Positions 1 to 16,742 of a stretch of DNA of 64,000 bases are shown here, piece after piece. This DNA is from Ciona intestinalis (Eukaryota > Chordata > Ascidiacea > Phlebobranchia > Cionidae): NCBI RefSeq assembly GCF_000224145.3, contig NC_020166.2:62051-126050 (forward strand). The letters are read 5' to 3'. The notes under the pieces are model-generated. The model saw only the letters and a program-made list of their open reading frames with translations. It was not told the DNA's origin and searched no databases. Positions within the stretch are counted from its first letter, which is position 1. Each line of letters starts with the position of its first letter. The translations under genes were made by a program, and so were the position numbers.

Positions 1-741
1 GCTGAACACAGAACTTCTCAACCTTTTGGGTTAACGCCGCCGGCGTAGTGTATTGGCACAGTATTCTAAAGTACAGTATACTATGCCAACTATGGTATTG
101 GTTTAAGAAAGGGCTCACAATAACCCGAAGATACGTATGCAGGTCGAAGAAAAAGTTCCGTTTAAGTTACGTGTAGTTCCACAGCACATATTTTATCGTA
201 TTCAAGTGTATTTTGGTTTCAGTTTTTGCACTTTTTCGTGAGTTGGTTTGCAGCACTCAGTGAGAAAAAATCTAGAATAAAACGAATCTGCCTGAAACCT
301 GTCTGTCAAAAATACACACAACATTTTTGTACATACAAAAATATATGTCACAACACAACCGCGATAAAAGTAACTAAACATGACATACAGTGAACGTACA
401 TACAAAAATATATAACTACTGACAGGTTCAAATAAATTAGACAAGCACGTATAAGAGGTTTAGGCATTTGCTATGGTACATATATACTGGAATATTTGAA
501 GGGGCTCACAGCCGTCACAGGTTATCCGACACCAAAATCCAGCAGTTTAGAAAACTGACATTTTTTTAACTTAAAATCGGATTTTTTTAAAGAAATATCA
601 ATTTTGTGAAAGTTTTAATCGGAAAAAGATTGTCGTCATTTTTCTGTCAAAATCGTCCCTATTAATTTCAGAAGTTAAAAAAAATGATATTTCTTAAATT
701 AAAAATCGGAACTTTTTTAATTTATCATTTTTTGTGAAATT
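1..741. other. Flank 3' of IFT88, no gene seen
   Basis: AT-rich sequence downstream of the IFT88 stop. It holds two near-copies of a stretch pairing aaaatcgga with a long T run followed by atatca (about 575-605 and 700-725). No convincing exon or canonical polyadenylation signal was found on the minus strand. Confidence 0.5.
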
Positions 742-3700
742 TTAATCGGGTAAAAGATTGTCGTCAATTTCTACGTCGTCAAAATCATCGTTGTTGTCCG
801 TCCGAGACCTTGCTGCAGTTTTCGGACGCTCCACGGCGGGCCCTAATGGATCACTATACGAAGCATCAATATTTTTTCGACCGTTTTCTTGGATATTTAT
901 TTCGGAGATGACACGGCGTTGACGGGCAGAGCCGCCACCGGAGGCACTGTTGCCACGGCTGCCACCTGAACTATCTGCGCTGTCTGGAAAATATTGAATG
1001 TAACTTATTTGTCCTTGCAACATATTAATATTACATTTTCCATCCTTTGCAAAAGTGTTATTAGTTATTACCAGTGGTGCAGCCAGAGTGAAAGTTTTTA
1101 GAGGTCGCGACCCCAGGCTATTTAAAATATATATATATAAAAAAGCATTTTTGGAACCTCCCCGTGTTATGTTTTCTGGCTACTAGTTATAACTAATGTT
1201 ATAAGCAATCTAATGTGTTTTTTGTCAAAACTAATACAGTATATGTGACTTACCAGGTGCTTTGAGACTTTTCCCACGTTTTGAAGCGCTTTCAGCACGC
1301 TGGGCTTTTGCTTCGTGATTCTTTTCAGCTTTTCTCAATTTGTTTGCGAACTCCTGGTTAAGAAAAAATATGTCGGGACTTACACAGACATACAAAAAAT
1401 TACAACTAATAAAAAAATTATTGGATCATTTTATTTTTATGTATGGCTGACAATTTGAACAGCCCATTAGTGACCATTGGATTGGAGAAATTATCGTTAA
1501 GTGTCTTGCCCAAGGAAACAATAAAACTGTAGCGTCTGGGCTATGACAGACATGCTAACATGCCACGGCAAAAAAGAGCAAAATACACTGTGTCTGTATA
1601 CAATTTCAATATTAACAATATATCAGTGGCTCATCTGGTATAAAAACGTATAGTGCATTTCCAACGTTTCGTCTGCCATACGAGACTTCATTCCNTGATG
1701 AAGTCTCGCCGTAGTTTTACGGACGCTCCACGGCGGGTCCTAGACTTCATTCCCTGATGAAGTCTTGCCGTATGGCAGACGAAACGTTGGAAATACACTA
1801 TACGTTTTTATACCAGATGAGCCACTGATATATTGTTTGTACTATGCCTGGTAGCAGAAGTAACAGAAATTTCAATATTATCCATAACATTTTGTTTAAT
1901 GAATTTGTGTATGGATATCAATACAATGTGCAAATCAATTGTTTAAAAACTAAATTGCCTGCTATTTAACTTATTATTTAATGCGTCATCAGTTTTACCT
2001 GTAGTTCTTTGTTTAATCCCAGGTCTGAACACAATCTGTTGAGATATTTCAAACATTCAATGTTGTCGGGAAATTTTCCATGAATTTGTTTGTATTTTTC
2101 GAAAGCACCTTGATAGTTTCCACTTCTTCTATAACAACTGGCTACCATTAATTGCCATTTCACCTGCAAAAGAAATACAATATCTTCAAATTTTGAATCC
2201 ACAGCACACAGTTACAAATAAAGTGTAGTTTTACTCAGCACATATTTTGGAGCATTACATTAAATGTGTTGCCTAATGAATAGTGATGCATACGCCCACA
2301 TTCATTAGCAGCGTCAAGCCTCGAACCCATATCCTCTGATCTACAAGCTTATGCCATAATATATATTGTTGCTGTCGGGCATATCATATTTGTATTTATT
2401 TATTTCCTATTAAAAGGATGCAGAAACGAGGTCAAAAGATGACCTGAACAGGACGTCAAAAACCGCGACAGCAAAGGTGTTGCCACAAGAGCCAAAACAC
2501 AAGTATTTTTACCTCATTTGGTTGTATCACAGCAGCTCTTTCAAAATACTTTATCGCTTTTTCAGAGAACTGAGATTCCACATAATACCCGCCAAGCCAT
2601 TCTACTGTATCTATATCAGCAGGAAAGAGACGGTAGGAGTCCATTCGATAGGCGAACGCTTGTGTGCGATCTCCATTGTCTTCATTCTCACAAATATCAG
2701 CCATTCGCGACATTACACTCGCATCTACGAAGGAAGATTTGAGGATAAAATAAAAACATATTGTTTTTAGATTGTTACAGCTACAGGTATTTCTGTCTAC
2801 CCAGTAAATAAAAACCAAATGTTGCTGTTTTTAAATTTATTGATTTTAACTGGATATTTGGGTTTCTAAAAAGATTCTTAGTGGCTTTCTATAAAACCAA
2901 GCCATTCCCAGCTGTCTGGCACTGCTAATTGGTTAACATACCTAACCTAGAAGTTATGGGTTCAAAGTTGTGTCCTTGAGCAAGCCATTTAACCACAATT
3001 GCTTCAACCCAGTGGTCACTAATAAGTTGTCTAAATTGTCAGCCATACATAAAAACAAAAAAAAATCTACAAACTATACCTGTTGGCACAATTCCCACAC
3101 ACTGCATGAGCCATTCCATCGCTTGCGTCCCATCTTCCATCATTTCATATAAGGAGGCGATTTGGAACATAACCTGTGCGCTGTTTCTCACAATGTTATG
3201 TAACTTCATAAAGCTATCAAGAGAATCATCAAGTCTGCCGAGTGATTTGTTCACCAGCCCTAGATTATACAGAGCTTCATGGCACGAGGAATCGTTTTCC
3301 AATGCTTCTTTATACAAAGTAACAGCTCCTTCTGCGTCCCCTTCCCTGTATAAGCAGTTTGCTTTGTTTGTGAGGGAAGTTGCGTTAAACCTGTCAGCTT
3401 TAACAGCAGCATCAGCATATCGCTTTGCGTTTTCGGCGTTTCCTTGTAGGAAATAAATGAACGACAAATTTGTTGCAGCCTGTGATTTAACATGTGTGTC
3501 TTTTTTCTCAAATGTCTTCAGAATACTCACAGCCTGGTTAAAGTCCCTTTCTTTGAGGTACATAAGCGCTTTATGGATTTCAAGATCATTGGCCAGATCG
3601 TGGTAAGGGGACGCTTTTACTTGTTCCACGCACCAATCAAATCCTTCGGAGAACGAACTCTCAATGGAAGGAGCTATGATTTTCGCAGCTGCCAAAATAC

Positions 3701-4862
3701 ATCTCTCCGCGATCAGTTTTCGGCTTCTTTCCAGTTGTCGTAATGAGTCGTTTCGAATCGCATCCAGAAACACACTCTCCTGTGCGTTATCCGTACTCAC
3801 AGTGTATTTGTCCTCATCTTCGATGCCCAGGTTAACTGACAGCAGCTTCAAGAAAGCTTTGCTCATCTTATCCTTATCCCCCAAAGCAAAGTAACATAAA
3901 ATCAAGTTCAAACCGCTTTGAAAGTCGGGTTTTTCGCTCATAATATGCTCATATGATGTAACAGCATCATTATATTGGCCCATCTTCACGAACACTGCAC
4001 CAATATTCTGCATTATTCGAATCCTGGTTTCTTTATGACTCGTTTGCACTTGATCCAAGGCCATCCTGTAATACTTGATAGCCTTCGCCAGCTGTCCCTG
4101 CTTGAAATAAATGTTCCCAATGTTAACTTTAATTCTCCCAGAATTGCTGAACATTTTATTTTTAACAATAACATTGTACGTGTTAATTGCTTCAGGGTAC
4201 ATCTCATTTGCTTCATATTGACAAGCAAGATTAAACAGAACTGAAAAAGTCAGCTCTAAACTTATTCCTTCACTTAACCCAGCTTGTTCTCTATGCCGAA
4301 CCAACTGTCGCTCTTTTTTCCCGGCATCTATAGCTTTTTGCTTTGCAGTCAAGAAGTCACCTTTATTATTAGCAATCGCACTTTCTTCTATTAGCTCCCC
4401 TATTGCTCTCTCCATGGCTTTGATCTTCATTTCCGCTGTTTCCTCTTCCAATCCATCAAGAGGTTGCGCAACCCCTGCGATCCCCCTCGTAGCTTGGTTT
4501 AATGGGTCAAACGCACTCCCTCCAAAAACCCCACGTTTTGGGGCAGACGAAAACCCAGCCCCACTGACCGAGGTCATTGGACGTGCCCCGATATCGGAAT
4601 CACTTGGCACTCTTCCTACAGAAGAAGCTAGATTCGCTCTTAAACCAGCTGCCGTACCCATAGGGGGTTTAGCAAAACCCCCAGCCCCACGCAAAGCAGT
4701 CATCGGGGGTCTTCTCCCATGGCTGGTTTTTACAGCTTGCACAAACCCTTCGTCCTCTCCCAGGTTTTTAGTGTCAAAAATAGGGTTATAGTCGTTAAAA
4801 CCTCCGTACAAATCATCATTTCCATCTTCAGATGCCAACCGAACATTGGCAAGCCCGGACAT
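742..4862 (-). CDS. IFT88: Intraflagellar transport protein 88 (Polaris), TPR protein
   Basis: Five coding exons read on the minus strand: 4862-3080, 2724-2513, 2163-1999, 1353-1254 and 983-742. All introns have GT/AG ends and the phases agree, giving 834 codons including the stop (833 aa, the size of vertebrate IFT88). The N-terminus (MSGLANVRLASEDGNDDLYG), the TPR array over roughly residues 200-720, the VKWQLMVASCYRRSGNYQ block that opens exon 3, and the DASYSDPLGPAVERPKTAA block with the acidic tail ending DDNLLPD are all characteristic of IFT88. The family is a core IFT-B subunit needed to build cilia and flagella, and acts in the axoneme and at the basal body. The large first exon carries 71% of the protein. 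Intron 3 (1354-1998) holds a palindromic repeat that contains a copy of part of the last exon. The start is the only in-frame ATG before upstream stops. Identity is near certain from recognisable sequence blocks. Confidence 0.97.
1072..1185 (+). mobile_element. hAT-like MITE fragment (CAGTGGCGCAGCCAG family)
   Basis: Begins CAGTGGTGCAGCCAG, close to the terminal repeat of the complete element at 54353-54525, and ends near a decayed ctggct. The interior is AT-rich. It lies in the last intron of IFT88. Confidence 0.5.
1428..1560 (-). mobile_element. tRNA-derived SINE fragment
   Basis: Minus-strand middle segment of the SINE seen whole at 7240-7535: the blocks atggctgacaatttg, cccattagtgacca and gttaagtgtcttgcc appear in order. 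It lies in IFT88 intron 3. Confidence 0.65.
1619..1834. repeat. Palindromic repeat with an IFT88 exon fragment at its centre
   Basis: Two inverted arms (about 1619-1694 and 1741-1834) share cagtggctcatctggtat and its complement; the hairpin arms are about 75 bp. Related copies lie at 8838-8915 and 36816-36926. Between the arms, 1711-1741 almost repeats IFT88 exon 5 sequence at 814-843. An undetermined base sits at 1695. Confidence 0.75.
2255..2375 (-). mobile_element. tRNA-derived SINE fragment (head)
   Basis: Minus-strand head region of the SINE: cgcccaca, gcagcgtcaagcctcgaaccc and a decayed box B. It lies in IFT88 intron 2. Confidence 0.5.
2893..3058 (+). mobile_element. tRNA-derived SINE fragment
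   Basis: Plus-strand head and middle of the SINE: agttatgggttcaaag, ccttgagcaagcca, gcttcaacccagtggtcact and ttgtcagccatacataaa. It lies in IFT88 intron 1, just downstream of the donor at 3079. Confidence 0.65.
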
Positions 4863-5595
4863 TTTACAATTCTTTTCAAAAAAATTTTTTTTCAGTTCTA
4901 AATACTAGCCTAAAAAAATGAATTTTTTGGTAAAATACGTTAGTTTTCGGTAAAAAATGTTCGTTAGAAGTAATTATAAGAAAATGTATACTAGTTGGAA
5001 TAAATTAGAAAATAAATCTATTATGTTTATAATAAATCAAGGCACTTTATATAATTTAAAGAAATATGTAAGTTTCGTCTGGAACACAAAATCCAGTGGT
5101 TCTCTTTTTTTAAAAAAAATGTTGTTCGAAACGCAGCTACGATAATCTAACATTAATATAGATATGTACAAAATTAGGCACATAAAGTAAAAATTTGTAA
5201 TTCCCTACAAAAAGACGCTTAAAACTGACCATTTGCGTCTAGTATTAGACCACGAAACAACATATTATCTACTTCTAGATCGTAGCAACCATTCAAACAA
5301 TTTCATACTGAGGAATTTACGAGCTTTTAACATTTTTAAAGGGAACATTATATTATATATATTTTTGTAATTTTTACAAAATATTTAATTTGTTTAAATT
5401 GATAAACGTTTAAAACACTGTAGATAATTTAAATTTAAACAATGTGACTGTAATAATATATAAAACAGCGTGAATTTCTACTGATTTTGCTGTGCATCTT
5501 TAAAATAGGAACTGCTCTTAAATTTAAAGTGTTTAAGATTTATAAAATTAATAGTCGCTAGGTAGCGCGAGTTTTTATACACTGAATGCTTGCAA
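4863..5595. other. AT-rich spacer upstream of IFT88
   Basis: Holds the IFT88 promoter by position, but no TATA box or other clear signal was identified. On the minus strand a T-rich tract ending in AG at about 4911-4920 could be a spliced-leader acceptor for IFT88; this is speculative. Confidence 0.35.
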
Positions 5596-5599
5596 CCTT

Positions 5600-5873
5600 C
5601 TGTATAACCGCATGGCGGGGGATAACAGTCGTTAATAACCAGGCTGTTCTGTTTTATATACCTCGTGCTGCCTACGAGGTAACTGTGTGGGTGATTGTTT
5701 TTCTGTATGGCTGACAACTTGGAAAACCCATTAGTGACCACTGGGTTGGAGCAATTGCCGTTAAGTGTCTTGCTTAAAGACACATACGCCCACAATAGTA
5801 GCAGCGACAAGCCTTAAACTAATTACCTCTGAGTTAGAGGCAGACACGCTAACCACTGTGCCAGAGTGCCGTT
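5600..5873 (-). mobile_element. tRNA-derived SINE, near full length
   Basis: Minus strand. It runs from the tail block (gcatggcggggg, acagtcgtt, tgttctgttttatatacctcg) through tgtatggctgacaacttg and cccattagtgaccactgggt to a tRNA-like head with degraded A and B boxes (cagaggtaattag, tggttagcg). Confidence 0.75.
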
Positions 5874-6310
5874 AATTTCCATGAACAAAAAAATAATAAG
5901 ATACGCCTATAACGGTAGAAACAACGAGCCTTAAACGGATAACCTTCACTACCACTAATTACATACAGACTCCGGTGCTCCGGTTAGATTTGTTAGAACT
6001 ACGTTTAACTATGCTGATACACTGTCTGTCATCTTTACATCTAACAAAACCAACAACGGCTTCTCGAGGTATAAAACGCATCTTAATAATTACTGGTACA
6101 ATTCTAATTTATTATAAATAGAAACAATGAACGTGATATACTTTAAATAAAAGCAGTTTTGCCTAAGAAAAAAAAATGTTGACGTTTAATAATTTTATCG
6201 TTTAATAAATATAATACTGTATCGATTATATAAAAAAGATGTAGCTGTATAAAATAATACTTAAAAAACGCTCAGGTAAAATTTCATGCAAAGTAATGGG
6301 GACCATTGGG

Positions 6311-6456
6311 GTAGAAGCGCAGCCAGAAACAAATTAGTGGGTTTTACAAAAAAATTATTATTATATTAGTATGTTTTACGTATTCTTATTTTTTTTTTTT
6401 TTAATTTAAAAAAAGGGAGTTCTTGATCCCTGAACAACCCCCTGGTTGCGTCACTG
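6311..6456. mobile_element. hAT-like MITE, decayed
   Basis: Ends gtagaagcgcagccag and ccctggttgcgtcactg match the inverted termini of the 54353-54525 element. The interior is AT-rich with a T run. It lies immediately 3' of the TDH stop and so probably falls in its 3' UTR. Confidence 0.5.
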
Positions 6457-6480
6457 TTTGCAGGACTGTCGAGCACATTA

Positions 6481-11955
<5,475 letters not shown>

Positions 11956-12143
11956 CGTTAAAATATCTGCTTTTTGATAATATAAACTGTTTACAGAAGA
12001 AGTTACAATTAGTAAATCTAGATTTGTTTGCCTTTTTTATTGACGTGTTTCTGCATCTTCTCTGACACGTTGTTTTGCATGAAAATATCTACTACAATAA
12101 CTACATAATAACGTGCAATGACGCAACTTCCGGTATACGCGAA

Positions 12144-12174
12144 TTACGTCATGGACGAGCCCATTATTACGTCA
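12144..12174. promoter_or_regulatory. Two CRE-like octamers upstream of TDH
   Basis: TTACGTCA occurs at 12144-12151 and again at 12167-12174, about 190-220 bp upstream of the TDH start on the minus strand. This is the CREB/ATF half-palindrome core. Their use is inferred from position. Confidence 0.45.
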
Positions 12175-12579
12175 TAGTATACAGGATTTGCTGCATAGTG
12201 ACTGGCGTTCTGTTTGCGTCTATCTTTAACAACTGTTTCTGTCTTTCTTTTCTGTCGGTGCCTTAATCCAAAAAAGAAAAACGAATCAATATTTTAACAA
12301 TAAAAACAGATGCTGATTTTGTACGGAAATAATTGATTTTGTTAATTAACACAAGCTGCTACATAATCTTGACTGGCCGTATTTGTCCTTTGCAGATAAC
12401 AGAGTCATTAAAACTGTATTGCGAAATTTGGAACACCGAAACTAATACAATAGGATATTTATAATTTCACATTGTGCGGATGAGACACAACACGTTACAG
12501 ACGCCGCGGGTCATCCAATCAGATTCTCCGATTGCGTTAACGCCCAGTTTCACGCTCTCAACCTCAAGGCACGGAAATT

Positions 12580-13060
12580 TCATTCATTAGCGGCACTTCT
12601 AATTAAAAATCTGGCTTTTTATATTGTTTTATTACTATACTATAAACTCTTTATAAAATTCTCAATGCACTTTCTCCAATTAAAAAGCGGGTTTTATACT
12701 GTCCAATTACCTTAATAAGCCTACATAAAAGTACCTTCTATCTTGTATGAGAACCACTGTATATATACATGCTCAAATTAAAATTCTAGCTGTAAAGTCT
12801 TATTACTGTTACATTTTCAATATGTTTCATTACTGTTACATTTTTAATAAAAGTGTATAAGAAACGCTGTTAAAAGAGCTCAAATTAAAAACGTTGCAGT
12901 TAGTTTATAATGTTCCAATAACTGTACTAAGCTTACAATAATAGTAACCTGTATAAAACGCGTGTAACTTGCTGCTCAAATTAAAAATTAAGCTAGTTTA
13001 GTTTTACAACTTCCTATTATATGCTCAGTTTACTATAGAAGTATCTTGTATATGAAGCGC
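12580..13060. repeat. Diverged ~95-bp tandem repeat
   Basis: A core close to ctcaaattaaaaa recurs at about 12600, 12677, 12773, 12880 and 12974, each time followed by a similar AT-rich segment with gtttataatgt-like and ccaataactg-like words. No gene seen. Confidence 0.5.
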
Positions 13061-13189
13061 TGTATTTCGCAATACTGACTCACTGAATGCCTGCACACGT
13101 TGGAGCCTTTGCTATTTATATAGTAGCCATTTCTGGTGTTTATAGTTTCAACACGGAACACATTACCGAGTCATAACATATCATCTAAT

Positions 13190-13384
13190 ATAGTAGAATG
13201 GGGGAAGATGGGACACCTTTTCATTCTATTTTCTCGTACATTTTGGTAGCAAACAAAAAACATTCAAGGAATTATAAAACCTTGTCCTCGCGACTTTTAT
13301 AGACCATTGTTAATTGTTTAAAACACGATCAGGATATTTATATATTTCGTGCTAAAGGTGTCCCATCTCCCCCCCCCACTATAT
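13190..13384 (-). mobile_element. Palindromic MITE, subfamily A
   Basis: Left TIR tagtagaatgggggaagatg; right TIR catctcccccccccactata. Reverse sense. Confidence 0.85.
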
Positions 13385-13940
13385 ATTATATTGTCTTCTT
13401 ATACACCAGCAAACATGGTCATAGACGGCATGTCCACTGCCGACCTTATATCGCACGTTGCAGCCCGCGTTGTAGTATTTTCTACATGGTCTATATATGA
13501 AGCCGCAGGCGAATAACGATTACCTGCATTTATAATCTGATGAATTCAAATACAACATAAATGAACGGGTTCTATTTATTTGCACAAGTTCCTGTCTAAA
13601 CGTGAACATTCTATAATTTGTTTTAACAATCTGGAACTTGTATATATTACACTTTAACAAAGAAATTGAACAAAAGACAGCAATTCATAACTCGCATGTG
13701 GGCTATCACGTTACTTTTTATTAAATAGAATTATTATATTTGAAGGGATTTGTTTATACGCCAGTTTTAATGTAAACATAACAGCCGATGTGTGTAAGAT
13801 ACGAAGTTAATCTTAAAAGTTTAGTTTTGTAAAACTAAATTCATTTTGATGAAGTTAGAATGGACGCTTTGAACTAAAATGCCAAAATAAGTGGAAAGAA
13901 TAAAGGGAGTGACCAGAAAATACGGGTTTTATGCAACTTA
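13385..13940. other. Intergenic, no gene seen
   Basis: Unique-looking AT-rich sequence downstream of the 14.1 kb gene. Nothing recognisable on either strand. Confidence 0.4.
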
Positions 13941-14077
13941 GACCTTTAGCACAAAATATCCAAATATCCTGATTTGTAGGAGTCGTGAGGATACGGTTTT
14001 ATATTCCTTTGAATGTTCTTTGTTTACTACTAAATGGGACGAGAAAGTAGAATGAAAAGGTGTCCCATGTTTTCCCA
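13941..14077 (+). mobile_element. Palindromic MITE, left end missing
   Basis: Starts inside the element at gacctttagcacaaaatatc and ends ggtgtcccatgttttccc. It lies just 3' of the 14.1 kb gene's stop. Confidence 0.7.
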
Positions 14078-14086
14078 AAACTTTAT

Positions 14087-14843
14087 CTATGCCATCGGTT
14101 GAATGGGTCTTCCAGCTGTTTCAAGCCAACGCAGAATGTAGGAATGTTTTCTCCGGTAATTCGGGGTCATGTTTCGGACTAGGGGGAGTCCCATTTGATC
14201 AGAAAAACGAACCCGCTTTTGTGAATTATCCGACGCTTCGGGTTTCTGAACTTTGGGTTTCGGATCACTCGTTTCGCGAACCCAGAGCCGCGTTGTAGCT
14301 GGAACGACGCGCAGCACGGGCGCCATCTTGCGGGCAACAAAATTCGGGTCATTGTTCCGCCTGGGACCAAAGTAGGATCGCATTTGGTCATGGTAGGCTT
14401 GAATACTTCTAACTTTAATCGGCGTGGATCCCAAAATAGACGCCTGGGTAGCGGATACTTTAACGTTAACATCGGGTTTAACAGGTTGCGGTGTTGAAGG
14501 TAATGCCGGAGTCGTTCGCGCAGAATGTTTATTGCTGTGAAGTCGTAATACCGAGCTACCCCGCGAAATAGGAGAAGGGGATTTCCCTTGCTTCGTGACG
14601 TCACTATTCCATGACGTCATAGGCGGAAGAAGGTCTTTAGCGCTTGAGCGCCTCCTAGCGGAGCGGTTATGTTGTGCACCTCTTCTCCAGATAGGGGAGA
14701 CGCCTAACTTTGTTGGTGTTAGAGCGAGAAGCTGTTGGGTGCTACTTATAACTGAAGGATAACCGTAGTTGTGAAGGCGGTTTCCTCTGTAATAGAAGTT
14801 TTGCAACGACGCTGATTGTAATGACGCTCTGCTCTGCAAGGTC
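14087..14843 (-). CDS. Unrecognised basic protein with an RVxF PP1-docking motif
   Basis: An open frame on the minus strand runs from a splice-acceptor-like site (ttccag, exon base 14843) to the stop at 14087, about 251 codons. The product is basic and rich in Ser, Pro and Arg, and is predicted mostly disordered. Near the C-terminus it has KRVRFSDQMGLPLV, a consensus RVxF docking site for protein phosphatase 1; PPP1R3-type subunits have similar KRVxFAD..GL segments, but no CBM21 glycogen-binding domain follows. No ATG opens the frame near the acceptor, so the start lies in an upstream exon that could not be identified; the first internal ATG is at 14620. The length without stops and the clean acceptor support a real terminal exon. 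The function is unknown. Confidence 0.55.
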
Positions 14844-14984
14844 CTGGAATTTAATGTATATTGTTAACACCGAGAATTTGGGTAGGCTACATTTCTTTAG
14901 GCACAGTATGCAAGGACCTACTCGCCACAACTGTACATAATGATTGACAGTTCGCTACCCTTCAATTTGCCCAGCCCCGACGTT

Positions 14985-15202
14985 TAACCGCAATTGCTCC
15001 AACCCAGCAGTGTCGGTATATAAAACATCTTTATAAACGGACCTTTCTCCAACCCAGTGGTCACTAATTGGTTGTCTGAAGTCTGAACTGTCAGTCATAG
15101 GGTAAAATAATCACCCACAAAGTTACATACATGGTAGGCCTAATTTGTAAACGAGCACGCGAGGTGTATGAAACAGAACACCCGTCTTATAAAACAAGTT
15201 AC
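14985..15202 (+). mobile_element. tRNA-derived SINE fragment
   Basis: Middle and tail on the plus strand, with the middle partly duplicated (ctccaacccag twice), ending gtgtatgaaacagaacaccc. Confidence 0.7.
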
Positions 15203-15346
15203 ATTTATTATTCACCTTTCAATTTTTTCCCTTGTTACCAAACTTTTGCCGCAAGTTTCAAATGGATAATGAGGCGTGGTCACTGTTGTGTGAGATACAC
15301 CTGCTGCCATGCTGGTCAACTATAAGCTATTCACTGCTATATATAT

Positions 15347-15563
15347 TACTGTGGGGTAAGACGGATACCGTTAGCACATAATACTCCACAATTAACAGCG
15401 CTTTTTAGAGTTGTGAGGAAATAGGGTTTGAGGATATAGGGTTTTAGAGTTGTGAGGATTTGGAGTTGTGAGGTTATATAGTTCTGTAAACATGTTTTAA
15501 TTGTTTACTACCAAATGGATAGATAAAATAAAAATATGTTCCGTATTATCCTAACCTGTTATA
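15347..15563 (+). mobile_element. Palindromic MITE, subfamily B
   Basis: Left end actgtggggtaagacggata. The interior contains an expansion of gagttgtgagga-like words. Right end ttatcctaacctgtta. Confidence 0.7.
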
Positions 15564-15649
15564 CCGTCTTGCGCGACATAATATACAGTTTATTCCCTGT
15601 AGTTAATTAGCGCATATAAGAAACTGCAATATGTAGTAAAATACACCGT

Positions 15650-15845
15650 ATAGTAGGATGGGGGGAGATGGGACACCTTTAGCACAGAATATCCAAATAT
15701 CCTGATCGTGTTTTAAACAATTGGCAACAGTCTATGGGAGTCGTGAGGATACGGTTTTATAATTCTTTGAATTTACTTAGTTTACTACCAAATGGGGCGA
15801 GAAAATAGAATGAAAAGGTGTCCCATCTTCCCCCACCCTACTATA
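15650..15845 (+). mobile_element. Palindromic MITE, subfamily A
   Basis: Left TIR tagtaggatggggggagatg; right TIR catcttcccccaccctacta. Forward interior. Confidence 0.9.
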
Positions 15846-15960
15846 TAAACGCTAAACAAGTTTCCTACTAAACTGCGCATCGTACTTGGACTTTTATTCA
15901 ATAAATGTACTGATTATTCTTTTCTGCACGAGTTAACTGTAGTTCTGATAAAATTCTTCC

Positions 15961-16092
15961 ATGGCTGATATTTTCTGGCTGGCACCTTACATCGTGAAAC
16001 GATACATTCAGAAAACGATACATGGATTCTTCACGAGCATTGAAACGGTGTCTCAAGTTTCGTGTAACTGCTCTTTACTGTTGTTAGTCTAA
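15961..16092 (+). CDS. Possible 43-residue small ORF
   Basis: ATG to TAA with a hydrophobic and basic mix (MADIFWLAPYIVKRY at the start). It lies between repeats with no visible splice partners or polyadenylation signal. It could be a small protein or chance; no family is recognised. Confidence 0.15.
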   Translation: MADIFWLAPYIVKRYIQKTIHGFFTSIETVSQVSCNCSLLLLV

Positions 16093-16484
16093 ACAGTTAA
16101 ATACACGATTGTTGGAAATAGACAATTGTACTGGCTTCTATATAATTAATCTCTGGGAGTGGTGTAGCGATCATAGCTTGTTCATTAACATGAATTCCTT
16201 TTGAGATTTTGTGTGTAGTTTAAGCGTCCCTGGGATAAAAGAAAGCATTGTACATTAGTTGTGAGAGTACGTTATGCAATGCTATTTAAAAATCCATTAA
16301 ATCTGTATACTCCTTAAAAGTTTGTTTTAACGACATTTTTTGGAGTTTTGGGCAGAAATTCTGCTGGTGATTAATTATTTATATACTGAACTCAAAAGCT
16401 ATATCACTTGCGCCACATTGCACACCGGTTTCTTATATGTGCACCGATTTTTCATGTATGTAGCTTTGTAGTTGAATGTTTTTC

Positions 16485-16655
16485 CTGCTTGGCTGATAAT
16501 TTGCCCAACCCTTTTGTGAAGACCGAGTTACCCAAATACTATATTGTGCTTGCCATATAGACCGAAATGGCCACAGTGGTGGCAGTGGCAAGCTTAGAAT
16601 CTAGTACCCTTTGGCTACAAGAAGATTGCCACTGTGTCACAGCACCATTTAAAAC
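16485..16655 (-). mobile_element. Degraded SINE fragment
   Basis: Retains cttggctgataatttg, tgaagaccgagtta, agtggtggcagtggcaagc and a decayed box region on the minus strand. It lies 3' of MPHOSPH10. Confidence 0.45.
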
Positions 16656-16729
16656 TATCACAGAAATACCACCAATGTGTATAATGCAGTTGCAACAACT
16701 GTATTGTTAAAACAAGTAATCGGAATTTG

Positions 16730-16735
16730 TTTATT
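16730..16735 (-). terminator. Polyadenylation signal AATAAA for MPHOSPH10
   Basis: Read on the minus strand, AATAAA begins only eight bases after the TAG stop at 16743, implying a very short 3' UTR. Confidence 0.5.
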
Positions 16736-16742
16736 TATGATA

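Noticed and set aside
3039-4862. Several long frames on the plus strand opposite IFT88 exon 1
   Set aside because: They are the antisense shadow of a clear conserved coding exon and match no family.
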